This document shows, piece by piece, positions 55,686 through 64,000 of a stretch of 64,000 nucleotides of DNA. Under the pieces are notes generated by a model. That model worked only from the letters and a program-made list of their open reading frames with translations, ran no database searches and was not told the DNA's origin. A program made the position numbers and the translations under genes. Source of the stretch: Kosakonia sp. BYX6 (lineage in GTDB: Bacteria > Pseudomonadota > Gammaproteobacteria > Enterobacterales > Enterobacteriaceae); NCBI RefSeq assembly GCF_038449125.1, contig NZ_CP151800.1, positions 1,026,406-1,090,405 on the forward strand. The letters run 5' to 3'. Numbering within the stretch: the stretch's first letter is position 1; every line of letters starts with the position of its first letter.

Positions 55686-57836
55686 ATGAAAAAGATCACA
55701 AGTGTCTGCCCTTATTGCGGCGCGGGCTGCAAACTGAAACTGGTTGTCGACAACGGGAAAATCATTCGCGCTGAGGCGGCCGACGGTCACACTAACCAGA
55801 ACGAACTGTGCCTGAAAGGTTACTACGGCTGGGATTTCCTCAACGACACCAAACTGCTGACGCCACGCCTGACCCAGCCGATGATCCGCTATGAAAAAGG
55901 CGGCAAATTCACCCCGGTCAGCTGGGACGAAGCGATTCGCTATACCGCCAAACGCCTTGGCGAGATCAAAGCCAAATTCGGCCCGCGCGCCATTATGACG
56001 ACCGGTTCGTCGCGCGGCACGGGCAATGAAACCAACTACGTGATGCAGAAATTTGCACGCGGCGTGCTCAACACCAATAACGTCGACTGCTGCGCCCGCG
56101 TGTGCCACGGCCCGTCTGTCGCCGGGTTGCAAGAAACCCTCGGCAACGGCGCGATGAGCAACTCCATCGGCGATATTGAAAACTCCAGCTGCCTGCTCGT
56201 GTTTGGCTACAACTGCGCGGATTCGCACCCGATCGTCGCGCGCCGGGTGATCAAAGCCAAACAAAAAGGGGCGAAAATCATTGTGTGCGATCCGCGGCGT
56301 ATTGAAACCGCGCGCATCGCCGACCAACACTTGCAACTGAATAACGGCTGCAATATGGCGCTGGTCAACGCCTTCGGCCATGTGCTGCTCGAAGAAGAAC
56401 TCTACGACAAAGATTATGTCGCGAGCTTCACCACCGGCCTTGAAGCCTACCGTGAAACGGTCAAAGAGTATGCGCCGGAAGCGGTGGAACACCTGACCGG
56501 TGTGCCGGCAAAACAGGTACGCCAGGCGATGCGCACCTACGCCGCTGCGCCGTCCGCCACCATTATGTGGGGCATGGGTGTGACGCAATTTGGTCAGGCG
56601 GTGGATGTGGTGAAAGGCCTCTCCAGCCTGGCGCTGCTCACCGGTAATCTTGGCCGCGAGCATGTCGGCGTCGGTCCGGTGCGCGGGCAAAACAACGTGC
56701 AGGGCGCGTGCGATATGGGCGTTATTCCAAACCAATTCCCTGGTTATCAGGACGTGGTGAACCCGCAAGTGCGGGCGAAATTCGCCAACGCCTGGGGCAT
56801 CGATCCGGCGGTCATGGACGACAAAGTGGGCGTGCGCATTACCGAAGTGCCGCACCTGGCGCTGGAGGGCAAAGTGAAAGCCTACTACATCATGGGCGAA
56901 GATCCGTTGCAGACCGAGGCGGATCTCGGGCTGGTGCGCAAAGGCTTTGAAGCTCTCGATTTTGTCGTGGTGCAAGATATCTTTATGACCAAAACCGCCG
57001 AACAGGCGGACGTGCTGCTGCCTGCCACTTCGTGGGGTGAACACGGCGGCGTCTTTACCTGCGCCGACCGGGGTTTCCAGCGTTTCGAAAAAGCCATCGA
57101 ACCGATGTACAACGTCAAACGCGACTGGGAAATCATCAGCCTGATTGCCACGGAAATGGGCTACCCGATGCATTACGACAACAACCAGCAGATTTGGGAT
57201 GAGCTGCGCGAATTGTGCCCGCTGTTTTACGGGGTGACTTACGAAAAAATGGGCGATATGGGACATGTGCAGTGGCCGTGCCCGACGCTTGATCACCCCG
57301 GCACGCCGTATCTGTATCAGAACAATAAATTTGATACGCCGGACGGCAAAGGCCACCTGTTCGCCGCACAATGGCGTGCGCCCGCCGAACGTCCGGATGA
57401 CGCGTTTCCGCTGGTGCTCTGTACGGTGCGTGAAGTGGGGCACTATTCTTGCCGTTCAATGACCGGTAACTGCGCGGCGCTGCAAACCCTCGCCGACGAA
57501 CCCGGCTTTGTGCAGATCAACCCGCAAGATGCGCAGGCGCTGGGCATTAAAGATCGCCAACTGGTGTGGGTCGAATCCCGCCGTGGCAAAGTGATCACTC
57601 GCGCCGATGTGAGCGAGCGTGTTAATCACGGCAGCGTTTATATGACCTACCAGTGGTGGATTGGCGCGTGCAACGAACTGACGCAGGATAATCTGGACCC
57701 GATTTCCAAAACGCCGGAAACCAAATATTGCGCGGTGCGGGTGAGTGCGATCAACGATCAGCCCTGGGCGGAAGCGTACACTCAGAGCACTTATCAACAG
57801 ATGAAGACTCGCCTGCGTAACGCGGCGATGCAATGA
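55686..57836 (+). CDS. fdhF: Formate dehydrogenase H (cysteine form), molybdopterin enzyme
   Basis: 716-residue catalytic subunit (715 in E. coli) that oxidises formate to CO2 for the formate hydrogenlyase complex, with a bis-MGD cofactor and one [4Fe-4S] cluster ([13 protein letters not shown] and LCLKGYYGW). The active-site residue is at position 140 in the [14 protein letters not shown] stretch. The codon at 56103-56105 is TGC, cysteine, not the TGA selenocysteine codon of E. coli; the frame is otherwise intact through this place and no in-frame stop occurs. The neighbouring His141 and later Arg are kept. It follows hydN by 35 bp; in E. coli fdhF lies elsewhere. Confidence 0.96.
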   Translation: MKKITSVCPYCGAGCKLKLVVDNGKIIRAEAADGHTNQNELCLKGYYGWDFLNDTKLLTPRLTQPMIRYEKGGKFTPVSWDEAIRYTAKRLGEIKAKFGPRAIMTTGSSRGTGNETNYVMQKFARGVLNTNNVDCCARVCHGPSVAGLQETLGNGAMSNSIGDIENSSCLLVFGYNCADSHPIVARRVIKAKQKGAKIIVCDPRRIETARIADQHLQLNNGCNMALVNAFGHVLLEEELYDKDYVASFTTGLEAYRETVKEYAPEAVEHLTGVPAKQVRQAMRTYAAAPSATIMWGMGVTQFGQAVDVVKGLSSLALLTGNLGREHVGVGPVRGQNNVQGACDMGVIPNQFPGYQDVVNPQVRAKFANAWGIDPAVMDDKVGVRITEVPHLALEGKVKAYYIMGEDPLQTEADLGLVRKGFEALDFVVVQDIFMTKTAEQADVLLPATSWGEHGGVFTCADRGFQRFEKAIEPMYNVKRDWEIISLIATEMGYPMHYDNNQQIWDELRELCPLFYGVTYEKMGDMGHVQWPCPTLDHPGTPYLYQNNKFDTPDGKGHLFAAQWRAPAERPDDAFPLVLCTVREVGHYSCRSMTGNCAALQTLADEPGFVQINPQDAQALGIKDRQLVWVESRRGKVITRADVSERVNHGSVYMTYQWWIGACNELTQDNLDPISKTPETKYCAVRVSAINDQPWAEAYTQSTYQQMKTRLRNAAMQ

Positions 57837-57840
57837 CGAT

Positions 57841-60078
57841 ATGACCAACAGCAACGGTGTCTGCTTACGCGTTTATGGGAAGGTGCAAGGGGTGGGGTTT
57901 CGCCCCTTTGTCTGGCAACTGGCGCAGCAGCTCGGGCTGAAGGGCGATGTCTGTAACGATGCGCAGGGTGTGGAAGTGCGTTTGCTCGGCGACGAGCGCA
58001 AGTTTCTCACCCTGTTGCAGCAACACTGCCCGCCGCTGGCGCGCATTGATCGCGTGGAGCACGCGCCGTTTCACTGGCACTCTATGCCCGGCGATTTCAC
58101 CATTCGCCACAGCGCGGGCGGCACGATGAACACGCAAATCGTCCCCGATGCGGCAACCTGTCCTGCTTGTCTGGCGGAAATGTTCACGCCCGGCGAGCGC
58201 CGCTTTCGCTATCCGTTTATCAACTGTACCCACTGCGGGCCGCGCTTCACCATTATCAACGCCATGCCCTATGACCGGCCTTACACGGTGATGGCCGCTT
58301 TTCCGCTGTGCCCGGCGTGCGATGCAGAGTATCGCAACCCGCTGGATCGGCGTTTTCATGCCCAGCCGGTCGCTTGCCCGCAATGCGGGCCGCAACTGGC
58401 GTGGCAGGATGATTCGTACCGGGCGAGCGGTGAAGAGGCGTTACAAATGGCCGTCGCGCTGTTAAAAAGCGGCGGAGTGGTGGCGATCAAAGGCGTCGGC
58501 GGCTTTCACCTTGCCTGCGATGCCAGCAATCAAGCCGCCGTTGAACATTTGCGGGCGCGTAAACATCGCCCGGCGAAACCGTTGGCGGTAATGCTGCCCG
58601 CAAGTACCGATCTGCCTGCGGATGCGCGGCGCTTACTCTCCACGCCCGCCGCGCCGATTGTGCTGGTGGACAAAGCCAGCGTCAGCGGGTTATGCGACGC
58701 CATCGCGCCCGGCCTTGATGAAGTGGGCGTGATGCTGCCGGCCAACCCGCTACAACATCTGTTGGCGCAGGCAATGCAGCGCCCGCTGGTGATGACCTCC
58801 GGCAATCTTAGCGGTAAACCGCCCGCCATCACCAACACGCAGGCGCTGGAAGACCTGGCGCAGGTTGCCGACGGTTTTCTGCTGCATAACCGCGATATTG
58901 TGCAGCGCATGGATGATTCCGTGCTCCGGGCGAGCGGCGAAATGCTGCGCCGCGCCAGGGGCTTTGTGCCGGATGCGCTGCCGCTTCCCGCAGGGTTTCG
59001 CGACATCCCGCCGCTGCTGTGCCTTGGCGCGGACATGAAAAATACCTTTTGTCTGCTGCGCGGTGACGCCGCCGTGCCGGGGCAGCACTTTGGGGATTTG
59101 ACCGATGAAGGCGTCGAAGCGCAGTGGCGTAGCGCGCTGCGCCTGATGCAGCAAATCTACAATTTCACGCCGCAACAGGTCGTTATTGATGCACATCCCG
59201 CGTATCGCACCAGCCAGTGGGCGGAAAGTTATGGTTTGCCGGTGCAAACGGTGCTGCATCATCACGCACACGCCGCCGCTTGCCTGGGCGAGCACGGCTG
59301 GCCGCTGGAGGGCGGGGATGTGATTGCGGTTACGCTCGACGGCATCGGCATGGGCGAAAACGGCGCATTGTGGGGCGGCGAATGTCTGCGGGTTAACTAC
59401 CGCGAATGCGAACTGCTTGGCGGTTTACCTGCCGTGGCGCTGCCGGGCGGGGATTTAGCCGCGCAACAGCCGTGGCGCAATTTATTGGCGCAGATGCTGG
59501 CGTTTGTGCCGGGCTGGCAAAATCACCCGGAAACGGCAGAAATCCAGCAGCAGAATTGGCCGCTGTTGGCGCGCGCTATTGAACGAGGCATCAACGCGCC
59601 GCGGGCGTCATCTTGCGGGCGGTTGTTTGATGCGCTGGCCTGTGCGCTTGGCTGTGCGCCGCTGCACCTCAGTTATGAAGGGGAAGCTGCCTGTCGGCTG
59701 GAAGCGCTGGCACGTCAGGTTTCACACATCGAACATCCGGTTCGCCTGCCGCTGCGTGGCAATCAGCTTGATTTGGAAACCTTCTGGCAAACATGGTTTA
59801 ACTGGCAAGCCACACCTGAACAGCGAGCGTGGGCGTTTCACGATGCGCTGGCGCACGGGTTTGCGAAGCTGTCGCGCGAACAGGCGATGCTTCGCGATAT
59901 TCGCACAGTGGTGTTCAGCGGCGGCGTGCTGCATAACCGCCTGCTGAAAACCCGTTTACAGCACTATCTGGCTGATTTTACCTTGCTGTTTCCGCACCAG
60001 CTTCCGGCCGGGGATGGCGGGATTGCCTTCGGTCAGGGGCTGGTGGCAGCGGCGCGGGTTATACCGCCAGCGCTTTAA
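57841..60078 (+). CDS. hypF: Carbamoyltransferase HypF (hydrogenase maturation)
   Basis: 745-residue enzyme that makes thiocarboxamide on HypE from carbamoyl phosphate. Four parts are visible: acylphosphatase domain (residues 1-90, [20 protein letters not shown]), zinc fingers ([35 protein letters not shown]), YrdC-like domain (near 200-370, [13 protein letters not shown]) and a Kae1-like domain with [10 protein letters not shown] near 475. Start lies four bases after the fdhF stop. It overlaps the convergent norW by 20 bp. Confidence 0.97.
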   Translation: MTNSNGVCLRVYGKVQGVGFRPFVWQLAQQLGLKGDVCNDAQGVEVRLLGDERKFLTLLQQHCPPLARIDRVEHAPFHWHSMPGDFTIRHSAGGTMNTQIVPDAATCPACLAEMFTPGERRFRYPFINCTHCGPRFTIINAMPYDRPYTVMAAFPLCPACDAEYRNPLDRRFHAQPVACPQCGPQLAWQDDSYRASGEEALQMAVALLKSGGVVAIKGVGGFHLACDASNQAAVEHLRARKHRPAKPLAVMLPASTDLPADARRLLSTPAAPIVLVDKASVSGLCDAIAPGLDEVGVMLPANPLQHLLAQAMQRPLVMTSGNLSGKPPAITNTQALEDLAQVADGFLLHNRDIVQRMDDSVLRASGEMLRRARGFVPDALPLPAGFRDIPPLLCLGADMKNTFCLLRGDAAVPGQHFGDLTDEGVEAQWRSALRLMQQIYNFTPQQVVIDAHPAYRTSQWAESYGLPVQTVLHHHAHAAACLGEHGWPLEGGDVIAVTLDGIGMGENGALWGGECLRVNYRECELLGGLPAVALPGGDLAAQQPWRNLLAQMLAFVPGWQNHPETAEIQQQNWPLLARAIERGINAPRASSCGRLFDALACALGCAPLHLSYEGEAACRLEALARQVSHIEHPVRLPLRGNQLDLETFWQTWFNWQATPEQRAWAFHDALAHGFAKLSREQAMLRDIRTVVFSGGVLHNRLLKTRLQHYLADFTLLFPHQLPAGDGGIAFGQGLVAAARVIPPAL

Positions 60079-61192
60079 GCAGGGCAAACGCCTCTTTCAT
60101 CCGATCTTCGCTGACGACAAACGCACGAAGTTTGTCGTCGCTATCCATCCCTTTTGCCACCATGCCGACGGCGTCGGTGGAAATCTGCCAGCGCAGATCG
60201 GACCGATGAGTTTCGCCAGCCAGATGCAGCGGCATCAGCGGCGTTTTCACTTTCACCAGCATCGCGGGCAGCGTCAGTTGCGCCGGGTTGCCGGTGAGGT
60301 TTTTCGAAAGCGTCAGCGCACTCAGCTGGATCGGTTGCAGGAACGGCAACACCCGACCGTTGATCTCGGCGCAATCACCGAGTGCGAAGATATTCGGGTT
60401 GCTGGTTTGCAGCATGCCGTTTACCACAATCCCGCGCCCGGTTTCCAGCCCGGCGGCCTGCGCCAGTGCGCTATGCGGCAACAGACCGGTGGCGGCGACC
60501 ACCACATCGGCGTCGACAAAACGTTCATCATCAAGCTGCGCGCGCACGCCGTTTTCACGCTCATCAAGCTGCGTTAAGCGCGATGAGAGCAGCAGGCGCA
60601 CGCCCATTGCCGTCAGGCAGTGTTGCAGGCGGCCGCTCACTTCCGGCGGCATCAGCGAAGGCAGAATGCTCGGCGCGTTATCCAGCACGGTCACGGTTTT
60701 GCCCGCGCGGCGAAAATCCATCGCCAGCTCGCAGCCAATCAGCCCCGCGCCGACAATCAACACGTTGTTGGCATCGCGCAGTTTGGCTTCGCAGGCGTGA
60801 TACTCCTGCAAGCTGTTGAGCGTTAGCATTTGCTCGCGCCCCGGCAGCGGCGGCACAAACGCTTTCGCCCCGGTTGCCAGCACTAATTTGTCGTACTGCC
60901 ACTGTTTGTCCGCGCTTTTCACCACCTGCGCGTGAGTGTCGATAGCGGAGACAAAGGTGTAGGGAAACAGCCGCAGGTTAAACTGCTCGGCAAACTCGCC
61001 CGCCGTCTGGCGAATCAACTCATCGGCGCGCTGCGCCTGGCTAATCACATGGCTGAGATCCGGTTTGTTGTACTCTTCCATGCCGTCGGCGGCGATCAGG
61101 GTGAGCGGCACGTTGCTATCCAGTTTGCGGATATTTTTCACCAGCGTCCGGGCGGCGAAGCCCGAACCGATAATCACAATGCCTGCGCTCAT
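60059..61192 (-). CDS. norW: Flavorubredoxin reductase NorW
   Basis: 377-residue FAD/NADH reductase that reduces NorV. FAD motif [15 protein letters not shown] at the N terminus and NAD motif [17 protein letters not shown] near 145 are intact; a second FAD contact is ALGDCAEIN near 275. It overlaps norV by four bases and hypF by 20 bp at the other end, as in a tightly packed convergent pair. Confidence 0.97.
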   Translation of the reverse strand: MSAGIVIIGSGFAARTLVKNIRKLDSNVPLTLIAADGMEEYNKPDLSHVISQAQRADELIRQTAGEFAEQFNLRLFPYTFVSAIDTHAQVVKSADKQWQYDKLVLATGAKAFVPPLPGREQMLTLNSLQEYHACEAKLRDANNVLIVGAGLIGCELAMDFRRAGKTVTVLDNAPSILPSLMPPEVSGRLQHCLTAMGVRLLLSSRLTQLDERENGVRAQLDDERFVDADVVVAATGLLPHSALAQAAGLETGRGIVVNGMLQTSNPNIFALGDCAEINGRVLPFLQPIQLSALTLSKNLTGNPAQLTLPAMLVKVKTPLMPLHLAGETHRSDLRWQISTDAVGMVAKGMDSDDKLRAFVVSEDRMKEAFALLKALAV

Positions 61193-62634
61193 TTTGCCTC
61201 CACCGCCAGTTCGTCAAACACCTCTTTGCCAAGCGAACATTCCGGGCAGAGGAAATTGTCCGGCACTTCGCTCCACGGTGTACCCGGCGCGACATCCTGC
61301 ATCGGCTCGCCTTTTTCCGGGTCGTAAATCCACTGGCAAACACTGCACTGCATGCTTGGGCCGAGATCCGCAGCGGCCGCCGCGGCGCAGGCGCAGGTTT
61401 CTTTTTCTGCGGGTTTGCTTACGGGGGCTGGTAGCGGGGAGAGCGCCCACTGGCGGGCAATCTCACGTCCGTGCTGGCGGCACACTTCCAGCGCGTCCAT
61501 GTCTGGTCGCCATTTCGCCTTCAGGCTGACGGACATCTCAAAGCCAGCATCCTGTAAACGGGTAGAGAGACGGTCAACCGCGCCGCCGCTCCAGCCGTGG
61601 GAACCAAACGCGCTGGCGCGTTTGCTACGAAAACGCAGGCCGGTAATCTCTTCCACCAGCCCGGCGATTTTCGGCATCATCACGTTGTTCATGGTCGACG
61701 TGCCGACCAGCACGCCTTTCGAGCGGAACACGTTGGTGAGAATGTCGTTTTTGTCGCTGCGGGCAACGTTAAAGATTTTCACCGCCACGCGGGGATCGAC
61801 TTCGTTGATCCCCTGAGCGATGGCGTCGGCCATCATGCGGGTGTTGTTGGACATGGTGTCGTAGAAAATCGTGATGCGATCTTCCTGATAATCCGCCGCC
61901 CATTTCAGGTACAGCTCGACGATTTGCGTCGGGTTATCGCGCCACACCACGCCGTGGGAGGTGGCAATCATGTCGACGGGCAGGTTGAAGCCGAGGATCT
62001 CGGTGATTTTTGGTGTCACCAGGCGGCTGAACGGTGTCAGGATATTGGCGTAGTAGCGCTGGCACTGCTCAAACAGTTCGGCCTGATCCACTTCATCATT
62101 GAACAGACGTTCGTCGCAGTAGTGCTGACCAAAGGCGTCGTTGCTGAACAGCACCGCATCGCCGGTCAGGTAGGTCATCATGCTGTCCGGCCAGTGCAAC
62201 ATTGGTGTTTCAACGAAAATAAGCTGTTTGCCGTTGCCGATATCCAGCGTATCGCCGGTTTTCACCACATTGAAATTCCACTCCGGGTGATGGTGGTGGC
62301 CGTTGATCGAGTCGATGGCGTTAAGGGTGCAGTAAATCGGCGTGTTCGGGATGTGGGACATCAACTCAGTCAGTGCGCCAGCATGATCCTCTTCAGCGTG
62401 GTTGATGACGATGTAGTCGATCATTTCAAGGTCGATCTCGCCGCGTAAATTCTGCACGAACTCGCGGCTGAACTTGTGATCGACGGTATCGATCAGTACG
62501 TTTTTGCCTTCGCGGATCAGGTAGCTGTTGTAGCTGCTGCCTTTCAGGGTTTTGTATTCGGTGCCATGAAAATCGCGCACTTCCCAGTCGCGTTGTCCAA
62601 CCCAGTGAATGTTATTTTTTACATGAATAGCCAT
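61189..62634 (-). CDS. norV: Anaerobic nitric oxide reductase flavorubredoxin NorV
   Basis: 481-residue enzyme that reduces NO to N2O under anaerobic conditions. Three domains: a beta-lactamase-type diiron domain (ligands in [12 protein letters not shown] near residue 80, MLHWPDSMM near 148 and [11 protein letters not shown] near 165), a flavodoxin domain ([18 protein letters not shown] near 260) and a C-terminal rubredoxin ([15 protein letters not shown]...CPECS). The start at 62634 matches E. coli; an open frame continues upstream. It is transcribed from a sigma-54 promoter under NorR control. Confidence 0.98.
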   Translation of the reverse strand: MAIHVKNNIHWVGQRDWEVRDFHGTEYKTLKGSSYNSYLIREGKNVLIDTVDHKFSREFVQNLRGEIDLEMIDYIVINHAEEDHAGALTELMSHIPNTPIYCTLNAIDSINGHHHHPEWNFNVVKTGDTLDIGNGKQLIFVETPMLHWPDSMMTYLTGDAVLFSNDAFGQHYCDERLFNDEVDQAELFEQCQRYYANILTPFSRLVTPKITEILGFNLPVDMIATSHGVVWRDNPTQIVELYLKWAADYQEDRITIFYDTMSNNTRMMADAIAQGINEVDPRVAVKIFNVARSDKNDILTNVFRSKGVLVGTSTMNNVMMPKIAGLVEEITGLRFRSKRASAFGSHGWSGGAVDRLSTRLQDAGFEMSVSLKAKWRPDMDALEVCRQHGREIARQWALSPLPAPVSKPAEKETCACAAAAAADLGPSMQCSVCQWIYDPEKGEPMQDVAPGTPWSEVPDNFLCPECSLGKEVFDELAVEAK

Positions 62635-62678
62635 GGTGTAAGTCCTGTGCAGTTTTTTCAATTCGATAGCATGGCTAT

Positions 62679-62694
62679 ATCAAGATGCGCGCCA
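62679..62694 (-). promoter_or_regulatory. Sigma-54 promoter of norVW
   Basis: Minus strand TGGCGCGCATCTTGAT: -24 element TGGCGC and -12 element TTGAT with proper spacing, 45 bases before norV. Confidence 0.85.
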
Positions 62695-62700
62695 TATTTT

Positions 62701-62713
62701 TAATTTATTGATT
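62701..62713 (-). promoter_or_regulatory. IHF-like site between norV promoter and NorR sites
   Basis: Minus strand AATCAATAAATTA fits WATCAANNNNTTR. IHF bending would bring NorR to the sigma-54 polymerase. Confidence 0.6.
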
Positions 62714-62749
62714 TATAAGTTTTTACTCGTTTTTATTGAAAATATAAAT

Positions 62750-62805
62750 GTCATAATGACTATGATAAATACAGTCAATATGACATTATGCATTGTCAAA
62801 AAGAC
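62750..62805. promoter_or_regulatory. Three NorR enhancer sites
   Basis: GTCATAATGAC (62750-62760), GTCAATATGAC (62774-62784) and GTCAAAAAGAC (62795-62805) all fit the NorR core GT-N7-AC. Three sites in this divergent gap agree with the E. coli norR-norVW arrangement. Confidence 0.92.
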
Positions 62806-62817
62806 AGTGAGGTAAGC

Positions 62818-64000
62818 ATGAGTTTTTCGCTGAATGTGCTGGCAGGTATCGCCATTGAATTGCAAAGCGGCATTGGGCACGCGGACCGTTTCCAGCGGCT
62901 GATCACCACTCTGCGCCAGGTGCTGGAGTGCGATGCGTCGGCGTTGCTGCGCTACGAGGCGCGGCAGTTTATTCCGCTGGCCATCGACGGGCTGGCGCAG
63001 GATGTGCTGGGGCGGCGCTTTACCCTGGAAGGCCACCCGCGACTCGAAGCGATTGCCCGCGCGGGCGATGTGGTGCGTTTTCCCGCCGACAGTTCGCTGC
63101 CCGATCCTTACGATGGCCTGATCCCCGGCCAGGAGAGCCTGAAAGTGCATGCCTGCGTCGGGTTGCCGCTGTTTGCCGGGCAGAACCTGATTGGCGCGCT
63201 GACCCTTGATGGCATGTCGCCGGATCAGTTCGATACCTTCAGCGATGAAGAGTTGCGGCTGATTGCCGCGCTGGCGGCAGGCGCGCTGAACAATGCGCTG
63301 CTGATTGAGCAACTGGAGAGCCAGAATATGCTGCCCGGAGCGCCCGCGGCCTTTGAGCAGGTGGCACGTAGCGAAATGATCGGCCTGTCGGCGGGCATGA
63401 CACAGTTGAAAAAAGAGATTGATATTGTCGCGCCGTCCGATCTTAACGTGCTGATAAGCGGCGAGACCGGCACCGGCAAAGAGTTGGTGGCGAAGGCTCT
63501 CCACGAAGGTTCGCCGCGCGCGGTCAATCCGCTGGTCTATCTCAACTGTGCCGCACTGCCGGAAAGCGTCGCCGAAAGCGAACTATTCGGCCATGTGAAA
63601 GGGGCGTTTACCGGGGCTATCAGCAACCGTAGCGGAAAATTTGAGATGGCGGATAACGGCACGCTGTTTCTCGATGAGATTGGCGAACTTTCCTTGTCGC
63701 TCCAGGCGAAACTGCTGCGTGTGTTGCAGTACGGCGATATTCAGCGCGTGGGCGATGACCGCAGCCTGCGTGTGGATGTGCGCGTACTTGCGGCGACGAA
63801 CCGCGACCTGCGCGAAGAGGTGCTGGCCGGGCGTTTTCGCGCCGATCTTTACCATCGCCTGAGTGTGTTTCCGCTGACGGTGCCGCCGCTGCGTGAGCGG
63901 GGTGAAGATGTGGTGCTGCTGGCAGGTTATTTCTGTGAACAGTGCCGTTTGCGTCTGGGGTTGGGCCGCGTGGCGTTAAGCCCCGGTGCGCGGGCGCATC
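62818..64000 (+). CDS. norR: Nitric oxide-sensing activator NorR (partial, runs off window)
   Basis: The first 394 residues are present; the C-terminal part and Fis-type DNA-binding domain lie beyond 64000. Residues 1-170 form the GAF domain with a non-haem iron that senses NO, followed by the sigma-54 AAA+ domain: Walker [10 protein letters not shown] near 222, contact loop [10 protein letters not shown] near 263 and Walker [11 protein letters not shown] near 282. ATG at 62818 is preceded by GTGAGGTAAGC. It is divergent from norV. Confidence 0.97.
   Translation, partial: MSFSLNVLAGIAIELQSGIGHADRFQRLITTLRQVLECDASALLRYEARQFIPLAIDGLAQDVLGRRFTLEGHPRLEAIARAGDVVRFPADSSLPDPYDGLIPGQESLKVHACVGLPLFAGQNLIGALTLDGMSPDQFDTFSDEELRLIAALAAGALNNALLIEQLESQNMLPGAPAAFEQVARSEMIGLSAGMTQLKKEIDIVAPSDLNVLISGETGTGKELVAKALHEGSPRAVNPLVYLNCAALPESVAESELFGHVKGAFTGAISNRSGKFEMADNGTLFLDEIGELSLSLQAKLLRVLQYGDIQRVGDDRSLRVDVRVLAATNRDLREEVLAGRFRADLYHRLSVFPLTVPPLRERGEDVVLLAGYFCEQCRLRLGLGRVALSPGARAH

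Noticed and set aside
55680-57443. 587-codon open frame antisense to fdhF
   Set aside because: Antisense shadow caused by GC-biased third positions of fdhF; no ribosome-binding site or domain.

Overview
The window is a chromosomal segment of an enterobacterium, most likely from the Enterobacter/Kosakonia/Klebsiella group. Gene content and order (rpoS, mutS, ygbA, fhlA, hypEDCBA, hycABCDEFGHI, ascFBG, hydN, hypF, norWVR) follow the Escherichia coli 58-61 min region gene for gene, but accessory blocks are inserted, the base composition is GC-rich, and REP/BIME elements of the enterobacterial 'gccggatggcg...' type lie between many genes. The genus is an inference; no rRNA or species marker is present.

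Layout. (1) 1-6.4 kb: rpoS with its leader, a remnant of a LysR gene, hosA, a UbiD-type hydroxyarylate decarboxylase pair (kpdC-kpdD, lacking the usual B subunit) and mutS; this is the variable rpoS-mutS interval of enterobacteria. (2) 6.5-28.5 kb: an accessory block absent between mutS and ygbA in E. coli. It holds an OprB porin, a CPA1 antiporter, an orphan protein, a LamB/BglH-like porin, a chitobiose operon chbBC-RFG lacking chbA, a quinone-reductase/TetR pair, four 94-bp tandem repeats, and an eight-gene cluster: LysR regulator, AbgB-like M20 amidohydrolase, Dpp-type ABC importer, serine beta-lactamase-fold hydrolase and MmgE/PrpD protein. (3) 28.6-32.1 kb: ygbA behind an NsrR-like site, a double-Mop (TOBE) protein, REP arrays and fhlA. 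(4) 32.1-43.8 kb: divergent hyp and hyc operons encoding the formate hydrogenlyase complex, hydrogenase 3 and its maturation factors, with sigma-54 promoters, an IHF site and FhlA-like sites. (5) 43.8-55 kb: a GAF-GGDEF protein with a degenerate signature, a LacI plus beta-glucoside PTS module, an ABM/ACT/ArsR mini-operon, an SDR oxidoreductase and the asc operon. (6) 55-64 kb: hydN-fdhF-hypF, then norW-norV and divergent norR, which runs off the end.

How the genes work together. FdhF oxidises formate; HydN, HycB, HycF and HycG carry electrons; HycE (NiFe) makes hydrogen; HycC and HycD anchor the complex in the membrane. HypA-F build the NiFe(CN)2CO centre and HycI trims HycE. FhlA with sigma-54 drives hyc, hyp and hydN-fdhF-hypF, and similar TGTCG/TGACA elements recur at all three places. 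FdhF needs molybdenum, so the neighbouring di-Mop protein fits the locus. NO defence appears at two places (ygbA behind an NsrR site; norVW behind three NorR sites). Three sugar modules (chb, asc, and the LacI-PTS pair) serve beta-linked disaccharides.

Most notable: FdhF carries Cys at the canonical selenocysteine position 140; chbA is missing from chb; kpdB is missing from a HosA-controlled operon; and the ABC/M20/serine hydrolase/MmgE-PrpD operon looks like an uncharacterised uptake and degradation pathway. No tRNA, rRNA, CRISPR, intact insertion sequence or prophage was seen.
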